Assembly: GCA_963575745.1 (NCBI GenBank)
Contig: CAUYUJ010016907.1
Span: forward strand, 171,075 to 235,074
Length of the DNA stretch: 64,000 nucleotides
Direction of reading: 5' to 3'
Source of the DNA: Prorocentrum cordatum
Taxonomy: Eukaryota; Sar; Dinophyceae; Prorocentrales; Prorocentraceae
In this document: piece after piece, positions 11,661 to 24,387 of the stretch
Layout: every line of letters starts with the position of its first letter
Position numbering within the stretch: the stretch's first letter is position 1
Program-made: the position numbers and the translations under genes
The notes under the pieces: model-generated
What the model was told of the DNA's origin: nothing
What the model saw: the letters and a program-made list of their open reading frames with translations, nothing else
Database searches by the model: none

Positions 11661-12250
11661 CCTGTTTCTGTGCAGGAGGCCCAGGGGCTCTGCCGATGCT
11701 CAGACCCAGCATCCCTGCGGTTCCTCCAGGGGGGGGTGCTCCTGGGCTCCCGAGGTCCCATCACGTTCCCGCCATGGCTCGGGCGTCCGTGCTCCGTGCA
11801 TGTTCCGTATTCGTGAGTGGATTTTCGCAGGATGCTCCATCGTGCTCCCTGGTGGTCCTCGCCGAGAAAAGTGCAAGCGTCCTAGCGGTGCCGAGCGTTT
11901 TCCCGTGGTTCCCTGGCGGATTCCCCAGGTCCCTCGGATTCCTGGGTCCTTCCAGTTCACTGCCTTGCGTCTCCTTGCATGACTTTTCACTGCCTTCCTT
12001 TGCCCTGGCTTGGACTGCCCTCTACGCACTACAAGTCTCTGCTTTGCGCATTGCATGGCTGGCATGGTGACTGCGGGTTGGAGGAACTGCCTTGCATTGC
12101 AGTCGATTTGCTGTGCATTGTATGTCGTTGAGTTGCACAGCTCTGTGTTGCGTTTTGCATGGCATGGCGCGACATGGCCTCTAAAAATACGCTCGACTTG
12201 CCACGACCTTGCCTTTCCATCGTGCGCGTAGTCTGCCTAGGCACCTCTCT
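11661..12250. other. Complex sequence, no supported gene
   Basis: Contains TTGCATGGC-type short degenerate repetition at 12,040-12,175. No gene is recognised. Confidence 0.4.
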
Positions 12251-12251
12251 T

Positions 12252-12430
12252 CATATGTCGCCGCGCCGCTTGTTCTCGACGCGCCCAAGTGGACGACGCC
12301 GACACCACGGCTAACCCACAGCAAACCCACGGCAAGCCCTGTGCCCGAGGCGGCGTTTGCCCTGGTGGCCGAGGCGCCTCCCCAAGACGGAAGGCCGCGC
12401 GTCGAAGCAGAAGACATATGAGAAACGACC
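12252..12430 (+). mobile_element. MITE-like element B, copy 1
   Basis: About 178 bp, homologous end to end with 49,125-49,305 (GTCGCCGCGCCGCTTGTTCT, then CGGCAAGCCCTG, TTTGCCCTGGTGGCCGAGGC, CCCCAAGACGGAAGGCCGCG). It is bounded by related inverted ends, CATATGTC and GACATATG. Confidence 0.75.
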
Positions 12431-12529
12431 CTTCCTGGGGCTGCACCATTCTCATTGCTGTCCGACACTGTTGGAGGTATTGGATCCCCTGGGCATGGGG
12501 GGGAGGTGTGACGAAGAGGATCAGCAGGG

Positions 12530-13010
12530 GGCGGGGAGGAGGAGGGAAGGATGGGGACGATGATGAGGAAGATAATGAATGGCATGGTAAGGGCGATTCT
12601 AGTAGTGACGACGATGACGACGACGACGCTGACGATTCTGGTGAGAACGGCGACGAGGGCCACGACGCCAACGGCGAGGATGGCGAGGCCCATGACCAGG
12701 AGGAAGAGAGGCCGAGGAGGACGACGAGGACCGTGCCGACGACGACGACGACGACGACGATGCCCATGCTGACGATGCCGATGCTGACGCTGCTGCTGCA
12801 AATGCCGAGGCGCCGCCTCGGGCCACGGGGAGGCCGGCGCGGCGCCCGGCGTGCCGGCGCGGGCCGCGGCCTCGGCCCACGGGGAGGCCGGCGCGGCCGA
12901 CGGCGTGCCCGCGGCGCCCGCCACGCCCAGGGGCGCTCGCGCCTCCGCCGCCGGCGCCGTCGCGGCAGCGGCGGCCGCCGCCACCGCCTCGGGGGGGGGG
13001 TGGCGGGGAG
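12530..13010. repeat. GA-rich, GAC/GAT and GCC-rich low-complexity sequence
   Basis: GACGATGACGAC runs at 12,600-12,790, then GGCCGGCGCGGC-rich sequence repeated twice (12,826-12,900). Open frames follow composition and are not called genes. Confidence 0.7.
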
Positions 13011-13014
13011 CCCC

Positions 13015-13716
13015 GCAGGAGGAGGAGGAGGAGGAGGAGGAGGAGGAGGAGGAGGAGGAGGAGGAGGAGGAGGAGGAGGAGGAGGAGGAGGAGGAGGAGG
13101 AGGAGGAGGAGGAGGAGGAGAAGGAGGAGGAGGAGGAGGAGGAGGAGGAGGAGGAGGAGGAGGAGGAGGAGGATGAGGATGAGGATGAGGATGTGCTGAT
13201 GCTGATGCTGAGGATGATGATGATGATGATGAGGAGGAGGAGGAGGAGGGGAAGAAGAGGAGAAGTGGGTGGAGGAGGAGGAGGAGGAGGAGGAGGAGGA
13301 GGAGGGCGGAGGAGGAGGGCGAGGGGAGGAGAAGGAGGAGGAGGAGGATGAGGAGCACTGAGGAGGAGCATGAGAAGGAGGAGGACGAGGAGGAGGAGGA
13401 GGGAGGAGGATGAGAAGGAGAAGGAGGAGGAGGAGGAGGAGGATGAGGAGGAGGAGGAGGAGGAGGAGGAGGAGGAGGAGGAGGAGGAGGAGGAGCAGGA
13501 GGACGAGGAGGAGGCGGACGAGGTGGGGAAGGAGGAGGAGGCGAGGAGGAGGAGATTGAGGAGGAGGAGGAGGAGGAGGAGGAGGAGGGGGAGGAGGGGG
13601 AGGAGGAGGACGGGGAGGAGGAAGAGGAGAAGGAGGAGGAATAGGAGGAGGAGGAGGAGGAGGAGGAGGAGGAGGAGGAGGAGGAGGAGGAGGGGGAGGA
13701 GGAGGAGTAGCGTTAG

Positions 13717-13778
<62 letters not shown>

Positions 13779-14163
13779 TTTATGATGATGATGATGTTGA
13801 TGATGATGATGATGATGCAGATGCTGATGATGATGCTGATGATGATAATGATGAGGATGATGATGAGGAGGAGGAGGAGGGGGAGGAGGAGAAAGAGGAG
13901 GAAGAGGAGGAAGAGAAGGAAGAAGATGATGATGATGCTGATGCTGATACTGCTGCTGATGGTGATGATGATAATGCTGATGCTGCTGCTGATGATGATG
14001 CTGCTGCTGATGCTGCTGATGATGAGAAGGAAGAGAAGGACGAGGAGGATGAGGATGATGCTGTTGCTGCTGTTGCTGATGATGATGATGCTGATGATGA
14101 TGATGATGATGCTGATGCTGATGCTGATGCTGATGCTGCTGCTGATGATGATGATGCTGCTGC

Positions 14164-14199
<36 letters not shown>

Positions 14200-15394
14200 C
14201 TGGGGGGGAGGGAGGGGGGGAAGGAGGAGGAGGAGAAGCATTGAGGAAGAGGAGACGAGGAGGAGGAGGAGGAGGATGAGGAAAAGGAGGAGGAGGAGGG
14301 AGGAAGAAGAGGGGGAGGAGGAGGAGAAAACGAGGAGGCGGACGATGATGAAAAGGAGGAGGAAGAGGAGGGGATGAGGATGAGGTTGAGGAGGAGGAGG
14401 AGGATAGGAGGAGATAGAGAAGGACAAGGAGGAGGAGGAGGCGGAGGCGGAGGAGGATGAGGATGATGACGGGGATGATGATGATGATGCTGAGGAGGAG
14501 AGGAGCAGGAGGAGGAGGAGGAAGATGAGGAGGAGCATGGAGGAGGAGGAGCGGAGGGAGGAGAAGAGGAGGAGGAAGAGGAGGAGGAAGGAGGATGAGG
14601 CTGAGGATGTGATGATGCTGATGCTGAGTGCTAATGAAGAGGAGGAGGAGAGAGAATGGGGGAGGGGGGGAGGAAGCTGAGGGAGGAGGAGGAGGAGGAG
14701 GAGGAGGAGGAAGGAGGAGGAGGAGGAGGAGGAGGGAGGGGGGAGGAGGGGGGGGGAGGAGGGCCAGGAGGAGGAGGAGAAGGAGGAGGAGGAGGAGCAT
14801 TGAGGAGGAGCACTGAGAAGGAGGAGGAGGCGAAGGAGGAGGAGAAGGAGGAGAAGGAGGATGAGGAGCAAGAGGACGAGGAGGAGGAGGCGGACGGGGT
14901 GGGGAAGGAGGAGGAGGTGAGGAGGAGGAGATGAGGAGGAGGAGGAGGAGGAGAGGAGGAGGAGGGGGAGGAGGAGGGGGGAGGAGGAGGAGGAGGAGTA
15001 GCGTTAGGGATGATGAGAATGATGATGCTGATGATGATGATGCTGATGAGGATGATGATGAGGATGAGGATGATGATGAGGAGGAGGAGGGGGAGGAGGA
15101 GGAGGAGAAAGAGGAGGATGATGAGGAGGAGGAGGAGGAAGAGGAGGAGGACGAAGATGGGGATGATGATGATGAGGATGATGCTGATGATGAGGAGGAT
15201 GAGGAGGAGGATGAGGATGATGATGAATCTGATGCTGTTGCTGCTGATGATGCTGCTGCTGATGATGATGCTGCTGCTGAATATGATGATGACGATGATG
15301 ATGATGATGTTGATGTTGATGTTGTTGTTGATGATATTGATACTGATAATGGTAATGATAATGATGATCATGGTGATGGTGATGATGATGATGC

Positions 15395-15444
<50 letters not shown>

Positions 15445-15750
15445 TGATGATGGGGGGGAGGGAGGGGAAGGAGGAGGAGGAGCATTGAGGAGGCGGAGGA
15501 CGAGGAGGAGTATGATGAGGAGGAAGAGGGGGAGGAGGAGGAGGAGAGGACGAGGAGGCGGACGATGATGAGAAGGAGGAGGAAGAGGAGGGGATGAGGA
15601 GAAGGTTGAGGAGGAGGGGGAGGAGGATGAGAAGGAGAAAGAGGAGGAGAAGGAGGAGGAGGAGGCGGAGGCGGAGGATGAGGATGATGATGAGGAGGAC
15701 GAGGATGATGAGGAGGAGGAGGAGGAGCATGGAGGAGGAGGATTACGATA
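13015..15750 (+). repeat. GGA / GAT low-complexity block
   Basis: GGA runs dominate, with pure GAT at 13,718-13,800, GAT/GCT at 13,930-14,200 and 15,000-15,440. All frames read as poly-Glu, Arg, Asp, Met or Gly, or their complements (poly-Leu, Ser, Ile). No gene is supported. Confidence 0.95.
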
Positions 15751-15751
15751 C

Positions 15752-18700
15752 TTACGCAGGACGCCGTCCCCCGTAGAATCTTAACACGGGGGGCGGCCCG
15801 CGGTCGACGGATCCCTCAAACCATAATCATAAATCAATCCGTCACCCTCGGAGCGAAGTCAATATCATAAATTCAAAACGGGGTAGCCACCGTTTTGAAT
15901 AGATACCGCCTGGGGATGGGCGTTTTTGGCATCCGACCTGTCCTTTGCCGCATGCGGCACATCTCTTTTCTGCGGCTTCCGTTCGAGACTTCCTCACATG
16001 CTCTTGAGGACTGTCGTTCCACCAGCGTGAAAGGATGCTGCCCTCCACTCCGCCGCGCTTTGAGCGGAAACGACCTTTTTGAAAAGACGCTGCCGTCCAG
16101 TCCGCAGTGGTTGGGCGGGAGCCACCGTTTTGAATAGATACCGCCTTCCACTCCACCATGCTTGTGGGCGGCAGCCACCGTTTGAAAATATGATGCCCTC
16201 CATCCGCGCTCGGCCAGACGCGGCGCCGAACGCCGCGCGGCGTGCCAACGCGCGGTGGGAACTTCAGGGGGCCCGTCGGGTCGGGAGACGCAGGGCGCCG
16301 GCGCACTTACGCAGGACGAAAGATTTTCCTCTTGAAGTCAGTCAAAACGGGGTCGAAATGGGATCCGCCGTAAAACATGGGGTCCGACGCGGATCCCGAA
16401 ACTCTGAAATGGGATCCGCGCGCACGAAAATTGGATCCGCCGCGATTTCACGATTACGGTAAGGTTGGACATCGGATCCGTGCGACCCTCATTGGGTTCG
16501 CCGCTCTGATTTCCCAGAGGGCCCGTGCACCGCGTGGGACCGTGAGGTTCAGCGCCAAGAGGAAACAACTTTCGGCCTGGGGATGGGCGTTTTTGGCATC
16601 CGACCTGTCCGTTGCCGCATGCGGCACATCTCTTTTCTGCGGCTTCCGTTCGAGACTTCCTCACATGCTCTTGAGGACTGTCGTTCCACCAGCGTGAAAG
16701 GATGCTGCCCTCCACTCCGCCGCGCTTTGAGCGGAAACGACCTTTTTGAAAGACGCTGCCGTCCAGTCCGCAGTGGTTGGGCGGGAGCCACCGTTTTGAA
16801 TAGATACCGCCTTCCACTCCACCATGCTTGTGGGCGGCAGCCACCGTTTGAAAATATGATGCCCTCCATCCGTGCTCGGCCAGACGCGGCGCCGAACGCC
16901 GCGCGGCGTGCCAACGCGCGGTGGGAACTTCAGGGGGCCCGTCGGGTCGGGAGACGCAGGGCGCCGGCGCACTTACGCAGGACGAGAAATTTTCCTCTTG
17001 AAGTCAGTCAAAAAGGGTCGAAATGGGATCCGCCGTAAAACATGGGGTCCGACGCGGATCCCGAAACTCTGAAATGGGATCCGCGCGCACGAAAATTGGA
17101 TCCGCCGCGATTTCACGATTACGGTAAGGTTGGACATCGGATCCGTGCGACCCTCATTGGGTTCGCCGCTCTGATTTCCCAGAGGGCCCGTGCACCGCGT
17201 GGGACCGTGAGGTTCAGCGCCAAGAGGAAACAACTTTCGGCCTGGGGATGGGCGTTTTTGGCATCCGACCTGTCCGTTGCCGCATGCGGCACATCTCTTT
17301 TCTGCGGCTTCCGTTCGAGACTTCCTCACATGCTCTTGAGGACTGTCGTTCCACCAGCGTGAAAGGATGCTGCCCTCCACTCCGCCGCGCTTTGAGCGGA
17401 AACGACCTTTTTGAAACGACGCTGCCGTCCAGTCCGCAGTGGTTGGGCGGGAGCCACCGTTTTGAATAGATACCGCCTTCCACTCCACCATGCTTGTAGG
17501 CGGCAACCACCGTTTGAAAATATGATGCCCTCCATCCGTGCTCGGCCAGACGCGGCGCCGAACGCCGCGCGGCGTGCCACCGCGCGGTGGGAACTTCAGG
17601 GGGCCCGTTAGGTCGGGAGACGCAGGGCGCCGGCGCACTTACGCAGGACGAGAAATTTTCCTCTTGAAGTCAGTCAAAAAGGGTCGAAATGGGACCCGCC
17701 GTAAAACATGGGGTCCGACGCGGATCCCGAAACTCTGAAATGGGATCCGCGCGCACGAAAATTGGATCCGCCGCGATTTCACGATTACGGTAAGGTTGGA
17801 CATCGGATCCGTGCGACCCTCATTGGGTTCGCCGCTCTGATTTCCCAAAGGAACCGTGCACCGCGTGGGACCGTGAGGTTCAGCGCCAAGAGGAAACAAC
17901 TTTCGGCCTGGGGATGGGCGTTTTTGGCATCCGACCTGTCCTTTGCCGCATGCGGCACGTCTCTTTTCTGCGGCTTCCGTTCGAGACTTCCTCACATGCT
18001 CTTGAGGACTGTCGTTCCACCAGCGTGAAAGGATGCTGCTCTCCACTCCGCCGCGACTTGAGCGGAAACGACCTTTTTGAAAAGACGCTGCCGTCCAGTC
18101 CGCAGTGGTTGGGCGGGAGCCACCGTTTTGAATAGATACCGCCTTCCACTCCACCGTGCTTGTGGGCGGCAGCCACCGTTTGAAAATATGATGCCCTCCA
18201 TCCGTGCTCGGCCAGACGCGGCGCCGAACGCCGCGCGGCGTGCCAACGCGCGGTGGGAACTTCAGGGGGCCCGTCGGGTCGGGAGACGCAGGGCGCCGGC
18301 GCACGTACGCAGGACGAGAGATTTTCCTCATGAAGTCAGTCAAAACGGGGTCGAAATGGGATCCGCCGTAAAACATGGGGTCCGACGCGGATCCCGAAAC
18401 TCTGAAATGGGATCCGCGCGCACGACAATTGGATCCGCCGCGATTTCACGATTACGGTAAGGTTGGACATCGGATCCGTGCGACCCTCATTGGGTTCGCC
18501 GCTCTGATTTCCCAGAGGGCCCGTGCACCGCGCGGGACCGTGAGGTTCAGCGCCAAGAGGAAACAACTTTCGGCCTGGGGATGGGCGTTTTTGGCATCCG
18601 ACCTGTCCTTTGCCGCATGCGGCACATCTCTTTTCTGCGGCTTCCGTTCGAGACTTCCTCACATGCTCTTGAGGACTGTCGTTCCACCAGCGTGAAAGGA

Positions 18701-19876
18701 TGCTGCCCTCCACTCCGCCGCGCTTTGAGCGGAAACGACCTTTTTGAAAAGACGCTGCCGTCCAGTCCGCAGTGGTTGGGCGGGAGCCACCGTTTTGGAT
18801 AGATACCGCCTTCCACTCCACCATGCTTGTGGGCGGCAGCCACCGTTTGAAAATATGATGCCCTCCATCCGTGCTCGGCCAGACGCGGCGCCGAACGCCG
18901 CGCGGCGTGCCACCGCGCGGTGGGAACTTCAGGGGGCCCGTCGGGTCGGGAGACGCAGGGCGCCGGCGAAACGGGGTCGAAATGGGATCCGCCGTAAAAC
19001 ATGGGGTCCGACGCGGATCCCGAAACTCTGAAATGGGATCCGCGCGCACGACAATTGGATCCGCCGCGATTTCACGATTACGGTAAGGTTGGACATCGGA
19101 TCCGTGCGACCCTCATTGGGTTCGCCGCTCTGATTTCCCAGAGGGCCCGTGCACCGCGTGGGACCGTGAGGTTCAGCGCCAAGAGGAAACAACTTTCGGC
19201 CTGGGGATGGGCGTTTTTGGCATCCGACCTGTCCGTTGCCGCATGCGGCACATCTCTTTTCTGCGGCTTCCGTTCGAGACTTCCTCACATGCTCTTGAGG
19301 ACTGTCGTTCCACCAGCGTGAAAGGATGCTGCCCTCCACTCCGCCGCGCTTTGAGCGGAAACGACCTTTTTGAAACGACGCTGCCGTCCAGTCCGCAGTG
19401 GTTGGGCGGGAGCCACCGTTTTGAATAGATACCGCCTTCCACTCCACCATGCTTGTAGGCGGCAACCACCGTTTGAAAATATGATGCCCTCCATCCGTGC
19501 TCGGCCAGACGCGGCGCCGAACGCCGCGCGGCGTGCCACCGCGCGGTGGGAACTTCAGGGGGCCCGTTAGGTCGGGAGACGCAGGGCGCCGGCGCACTTA
19601 CGCAGGACGAAAGATTTTCCTCTTGAAGTCATTCCAAACGGGGTAGAAATGGGACCCGCCGTAAAAAATGGGGTCCGACGCGGATCCCGAAACTCTGAAA
19701 TGGGATCCGCGCGCACGAAAATTGGATCCGCCGCGATTTCACGATTACGGTAAGGCTGGAAATCGGATCCGTGCGACCCTCATTGGGTTCGCCGCTCTGA
19801 TTTCCCAGAGGGCCCGTGCACCGCGTGGGACCGTGAGGTTCAGTGCCAAGAGGAAAAACATTCGGCCTGGGGATGT
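15752..19876 (-). repeat. ~666 bp tandem satellite, about six copies
   Basis: The marker CTTACGCAGGACG occurs at about 15,753, 16,306, 16,971, 17,638, 18,303 (as CGTACG) and 19,596; the one expected near 18,968 is lost to a ~40 bp deletion. Full periods are 665-667 bp. Each unit has a block with five GGATCC sites (for example 16,365-16,480) and a block of ~65 bp subrepeats (GCCACCGTTTTGAATAGAT and relatives) related to the R2 repeats. The first copy is a truncated chimera. The array stops abruptly at a GGA tract. Confidence 0.95.
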
Positions 19877-20310
19877 AAGGAGGAGGATCATTGAGGAGGG
19901 GGAGAAGGAGGATGAAGAAGAGGATGAGGAGGAAGAGGAGGAGAAAACTGGGGAGGATGATGATGAGGAGGAGGCGGAGGAGGAGGAAAAGGAGGAGGAG
20001 CAAGAGGAGGAGGAGGAGGAGGAGGAGGAAAAGGAGGAGGAGGAGGAGGAGGGGAGGGGAGGAGGAGGAGGAGGAGGAGGAGAATAAGGAGGAGGAGGAA
20101 GAAGAGGAGGAGGAGGAGGAGGGAGGAGCAGCATTGTGGAGGAGCATTGAGGATGAGGAGGAGGAGGAGGAGGACGAGGAGAGGAGGAGGAGGAGGGACG
20201 AGGAGGAGGAAGAGGCATACCAAGATGAGGAGGAGGATGAGGAGGAGGAAGATGAAGAGGAGGAGAAGGAGGAGGAGGAGGAGAAGAAAGAGGAGGAGGA
20301 GGAGCAGGAG

Positions 20311-20387
<77 letters not shown>

Positions 20388-21010
20388 CGAGGAGGAGGAG
20401 GAGGAGGAGGAGGAGGAGGAGGAGCATTCGGGAAGAGTATTCGGGAGGAGGAATAGGGAAGCTTTCGGGAGGAGGAGGAGGAGGAGGAGGAGGAGGAGGA
20501 GAGGAGGAGGAGGGAGGAGGAAGAGAGGAGGAGGAGGAGGAGGAGGGGGCGGAGGAGGAGGAAAAGGAGGAGGAAGAGGAGGAGGAGGAGGAGAAGGAAG
20601 AGCAGGAGGGTGAGGAGGAGGCGCAGGAGGAGGAGCAGGAGGGGAGGATGAGGAGGAGGAGGGGGGAGGAGGAGGAGGAGAGCATTGAGGAGGAGCACTG
20701 ATGATGAGTATTGAAGGGGAACATTGAGGAGGAGGAGGAGGAGGAGAGGAGGAGGAGGAGGAGGAGGAGAGAGGAGGAGGAGGAGGAGGAGGAGGGGAAG
20801 GAAGAGGAGGGGGGAAGAGGAGGAGGAGGAGCACGAGGAGGAGGAGGGGGGAAAAGGCGGAGGAGAATGAGGAAGAAGAGGAGGAGGAGCAGGAGGAGGA
20901 GGAGGAGGAGGAGGACGACGAAGAGGAGAATGACGAGGAGTCTGAGGATGAGGAGGAGGAGGAGGAGGAGGGTGGCAGAACAAGATGAGGAGGATGATGC
21001 GGAGGAGGAT

Positions 21011-21042
<32 letters not shown>

Positions 21043-21370
21043 GGAGGAGGAGGAGAAGAAAGAGGAGAAGGAGGAGCAGGAAGAGGAGGATGAGCATTTG
21101 GGAGGAGGAGGAGGAAGAGGGGGAGGAGAAGGAGGAAGAGGGGGAGGGGGAGGAGAAGGAGGAGGCGGAGGAGGAGGATGAGGAGAGCGAGAAGGATGAT
21201 GAGGCGGAGAAAGAGGAGGAGGAGGAGAAGAAGGATGATGAGGAGGATTAGGAAGAGGATGATGATGATGAGAAGGAGGAGGAGCAGGAGGAGGATGAGA
21301 ATTAGGCAGAAGGAGGAGGCGGAGGAGGAGGCGGCTTTGGAGGAGGAGGAGGATGAAGGCGGATGAGGAT
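19877..21370 (+). repeat. GGA/GAT low-complexity block
   Basis: About 1.5 kb of GGA repeats with GAT at 20,310-20,390. It starts exactly where the satellite ends and finishes at the inverted R2 module, for which it forms the (CCT)n tail on the minus strand. Confidence 0.95.
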
Positions 21371-21389
21371 GGATGAGATCGAGGAGGAA

Positions 21390-21870
21390 GATCCAATGTA
21401 AACCCAAGACTTGTAAATAGTGTTGCACTCAACCCTCTCTCTCCAATTTTTTTTATGCATTCCTACATGAACATATCTTCAGTGCGGGGAATGCCTGTCT
21501 GGAAGATAACCGTCTGATAATCTTCAATCGCGCCAGAACGCTCTTCCTGTGACTTCAGCACCGCAAATCAACCTGACTGTTGCGTCCGGACAATCCTGAA
21601 CCGTGCCACGACTCCTTGAAACTGTTGCAAGCTTTTACAACGAATGTGCGCAACGCTGGAGCGGAATCCAGATTTTGAAAGCCACCTGCCCCCCATCCGT
21701 GAAGCAATTGCAAGCTTTTGCAGCGAAAGTGCGCGGCGCTAGGGCGAGAACCACATTTTGAAAACCGACCGCCCTCCATCCGTGAAGTTGTTGCGAACCG
21801 TAAGACGAATGTGCGCGGCGCTGGCGCGAGAGTCACGTTTTGAAAGGGGCCCGCACATGCCCGCACTCCA
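21390..21870 (-). mobile_element. Composite module R2, inverted copy 2
   Basis: Plus-strand order is GTAAACCCAAG (3' end, next to the GGA tract), then CAACCTGACTGTTGCGTC and CCGTGCCACGA, then ~75-90 bp repeats (GCGCGGCGCT, CGAGAACCACATTTTGAAAA, GCCCTCCATCCGTGAAG). This is the mirror image of 62.7-63.33 kb and parallel to 53.06-53.58 kb. Confidence 0.65.
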
Positions 21871-22075
21871 TCTGTGAAACTTTTGCAGGATGCACGCCTC
21901 AAGATCATACATGGCGAGGCAATCTCATGCGAAACTCCCAGCCCGACCTAATTACCGACACGTCTGGGAGTGGATCTGGAGGACTAAAGGGATGGAGGCG
22001 GAGGAGGGTCCAGGAAGAGCGAGAGAAAGAGGAAGAGGAGGAGGAGGGGGACGATGGCGACGATAAAAGATGAGG

Positions 22076-22081
22076 ACGTGT

Positions 22082-22118
<37 letters not shown>

Positions 22119-22150
22119 AGTCGTAGTCGTAGTCGTAGTCGTGGTTGTAG

Positions 22151-22191
<41 letters not shown>

Positions 22192-22240
22192 ATCGTTGTT
22201 CTTGTTGTTGTCGTTGTTGTTGTCGTTGTTATTTTTTGTT
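22076..22240 (+). repeat. GTT tract with GTC/GTA variants
   Basis: Near-pure GTT, with a TCGTAG segment in the middle (22,120-22,145). Confidence 0.95.
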
Positions 22241-22261
22241 TTGTGTTGGCTTGTTTTATGT

Positions 22262-22410
22262 TTAAAATGGTTCTCGGCTTCTCGGGGCCCTCACCGGGCC
22301 CTCGGGCCGTCCAAAAAAACGGCTCGGGATGACACGCCGGTCCCGTGAAGGGGTTCAGACCTCATGGGGTTCCGCCCGGCGAGAAAAACCACGACGTCGG
22401 GGGATGGGGG
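22262..22410 (-). mobile_element. MITE-like element R4, copy 2 (one end missing)
   Basis: GGCCCTCACCGGGCCCTCGG and CCACGACGTCGGGGG match the R4 core and one terminal repeat. The other end is replaced by the GTT tract region. Confidence 0.55.
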
Positions 22411-23515
22411 GGTGGGAAGAGCCCTGGAGGTTTTTCAGAAGTCTGAGCCTGCAGGGGTGGTGTTCACATGTGGTGCTGCCCGTCGTCGCCACGGCGGGAC
22501 TCTTCTCCTCGAGGTCCTGGTTCGAGCGCATCCCGGGAGAGGCCCGATCCGTCCGTCTCTTTTCGGGCCCATGTGGGCTCCTCTGGGTCCCTCAGCAAAG
22601 TTCTGAATCCCAGAAGTGCCCAGACATCCTGCGTCATGATTTTTCAAGGCGCTTGCGAACGCCTTGAACAGAAATCGAGCGCTTGAAAAAGCACAACAAG
22701 GTTTCACGGGCTTATAGGCCTTGCAAGAGAAAGCAGAAACGAGACGGGAGAAGAGAGAACAGCAGGGGGCGTCCCCCCACCACTCCTGGCCGAGCTGCTC
22801 TTGGCCCAGGACCGGCCTGGCCAACACCCGAAGAGCGAGGGGGGAATGAGGAAGGCCGGAAGAGAGAGAGAATGAACGACAGGAGGAGGACGACGAATCA
22901 CAATGGGAAGAAGAAGGGAAGGAACGACAAGAGGAGGACGACGAACTACTCTGGGCTGGCTGTGCGCCCTCGGGGGGGCCAGCAGGAAGCCGATGCCGCT
23001 GGCGGGGCCCCGGACCTCTCCCGGAGTGTGCTCTGACCGGGGTCCCACGGGCCACGGTATAGGTCCGGGGGGCACGTGAAGGTGGGGCAGCGGCAGAGGT
23101 GGGGCTCGAGGAACATCGCTGTAAACGGTCCGAGGAAGAAAGAAATGTGAGCATCCAGCCGGGTCCGTTCCCTAGCCCCATCCGAAAAGAAAGGGGCCTT
23201 ACGCAAGATTACTTAGCAAGATTACGCGGTGGCTGACGCGGGCCGCCAACACGGTACGCCACACCGGAAGCGAGAGCGCCTACGCGCGGCCTGACACGGG
23301 GAGCTTGCGCGCCAATGTCGGCGAAGACGACTCCGTTTTCTGCTGTCGCCCACCTTGGGATATCAACCCCCCTAACGCCCCCGAAATAAGTGTTTGCTCC
23401 TCCTCTGAGTGAGGCCCGCCTGCTCCACGGCGCCCACCGCGCAGGCGGAGGCGCCGTGCCTCTCAGGGGCGTCGAAAACCGTCCCGGGTCCCTGACGTCG
23501 TGCGATTTCTGCAAT
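22411..23515. other. Complex sequence, no supported gene
   Basis: An AGGAGGACGACGA direct repeat occurs at 22,881 and 22,931. Otherwise nothing recognised on either strand, although a 248-codon minus-strand frame exists. Confidence 0.4.
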
Positions 23516-23517
23516 CC

Positions 23518-23712
23518 TTTGAGTGGGAGATCAACTGAAGAATTGACTGAGAGTTGACGTACCCCAGAATTGACAGTGTCGTCGAATCTACAAAAACAAA
23601 ATGTGCCGACTGTTCCGTAGATCTGCAAACAAACTGCGCATTCTTGTGTAGATTTCACGAACATGTCAATTTTGGGGCAAATCATTTCTGTTGTCGATCT
23701 CCTGCTCGAATC
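23518..23712 (+). mobile_element. MITE-like element A, copy 1
   Basis: Left end GAGTGGGAGATCAACTGAAG and right end TTGTCGATCTCCTGCTCGA form an imperfect inverted repeat. The interior has GTAGATCTGC, as in the copies at 61.7 and 62.1 kb. Confidence 0.65.
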
Positions 23713-24009
23713 CTTGCATTTTTGCTGTCTTGTTTTTGGTTGTTTGCCTTTTGCCTTTCGGTTTCGGCCTCCAAGAATAGAACGCAGAAAATCCACTCCC
23801 ATAATAATCACCCCAACAAGCGAATCCGTTTAGGAAGCGCACCCAAGGAAGGAATCGAACAGGGCAGGGCCGTTTACAAATAGTAAGGACCCAGGGCCGT
23901 ATTAGTAACGTCAGGTCCGGGTGGTTTTTCCTGCCTTGCAAGAGCCCGTTCTTGGGCCCCTGGGCGATCAACGGAAACGGTTCCGGGCCGTAGAGCTGCC
24001 CCCAGGAAG

Positions 24010-24235
24010 AGGTCGGGAGCTCTGTCGGGAGCGGCAAAGAGGGGGGCGTCAAAGAGGGGGGGGTGCAAATCATGACCGGCGCCATGTGCGCGGCCCAGCG
24101 AGGGGGCCAGGGACGTAATAAAATAAGAAGAGGCGCCATGAAATCTGGGGAGATATCATGGCCCACGCCATGATATCCCCCCCCCCCCTAGTCATCACCC
24201 CCCTCTTTGCCGCCCCCGACTCTGGGGTCGCGACC
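24010..24235 (+). mobile_element. MITE-like element C, copy 1
   Basis: Ends are inverted repeats (GCGGCAAAGAGGGGGG on the left, CCCCCCTCTTTGCCGC on the right). Inside is a second perfect hairpin, GATATCATGGC-CCAC-GCCATGATATC, at about 24,152-24,177. It matches 58,108-58,312 over most of its length. Confidence 0.8.
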
Positions 24236-24387
24236 TCAAAAAAAAATATGCCGGGGCCCGGAGAGGGCCACCACGCCCGCGCTGGACGGTCGCTGCCGCG
24301 CCGACACGGCACGCACCTGCCGCCGTCCCTGTCATCCGCCGAGCTGACTTTTCCAACTCGCGGCCCCCGAGGCCCCGACCGCTTCCC

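Noticed and set aside
10645-11982. 445-codon plus-strand frame and long antisense frames
   Set aside because: GC-rich DNA gives long frames on both strands; composition is low-complexity in part (runs through a CCT tract) and no domain is recognised.
12599-14871. Very long frames (up to 733 codons) over the GGA/GAT block
   Set aside because: They translate only as poly-Leu, Ile, Ser, Pro or poly-Glu, Arg, Asp in every phase of a simple repeat.
15842-19597. Minus-strand ORFs of 150-245 codons in each 666 bp satellite unit
   Set aside because: Periods are 665, 666 and 667 bp, so frame is not kept between copies, and one copy has a frame-breaking deletion. No family recognised.
23690-23712. 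tRNA-like box B (GCTCGAATCC) here and TTCGAATCC near 41,376
   Set aside because: No matching box A or cloverleaf; the first lies in a MITE end and the second in a tandem repeat.
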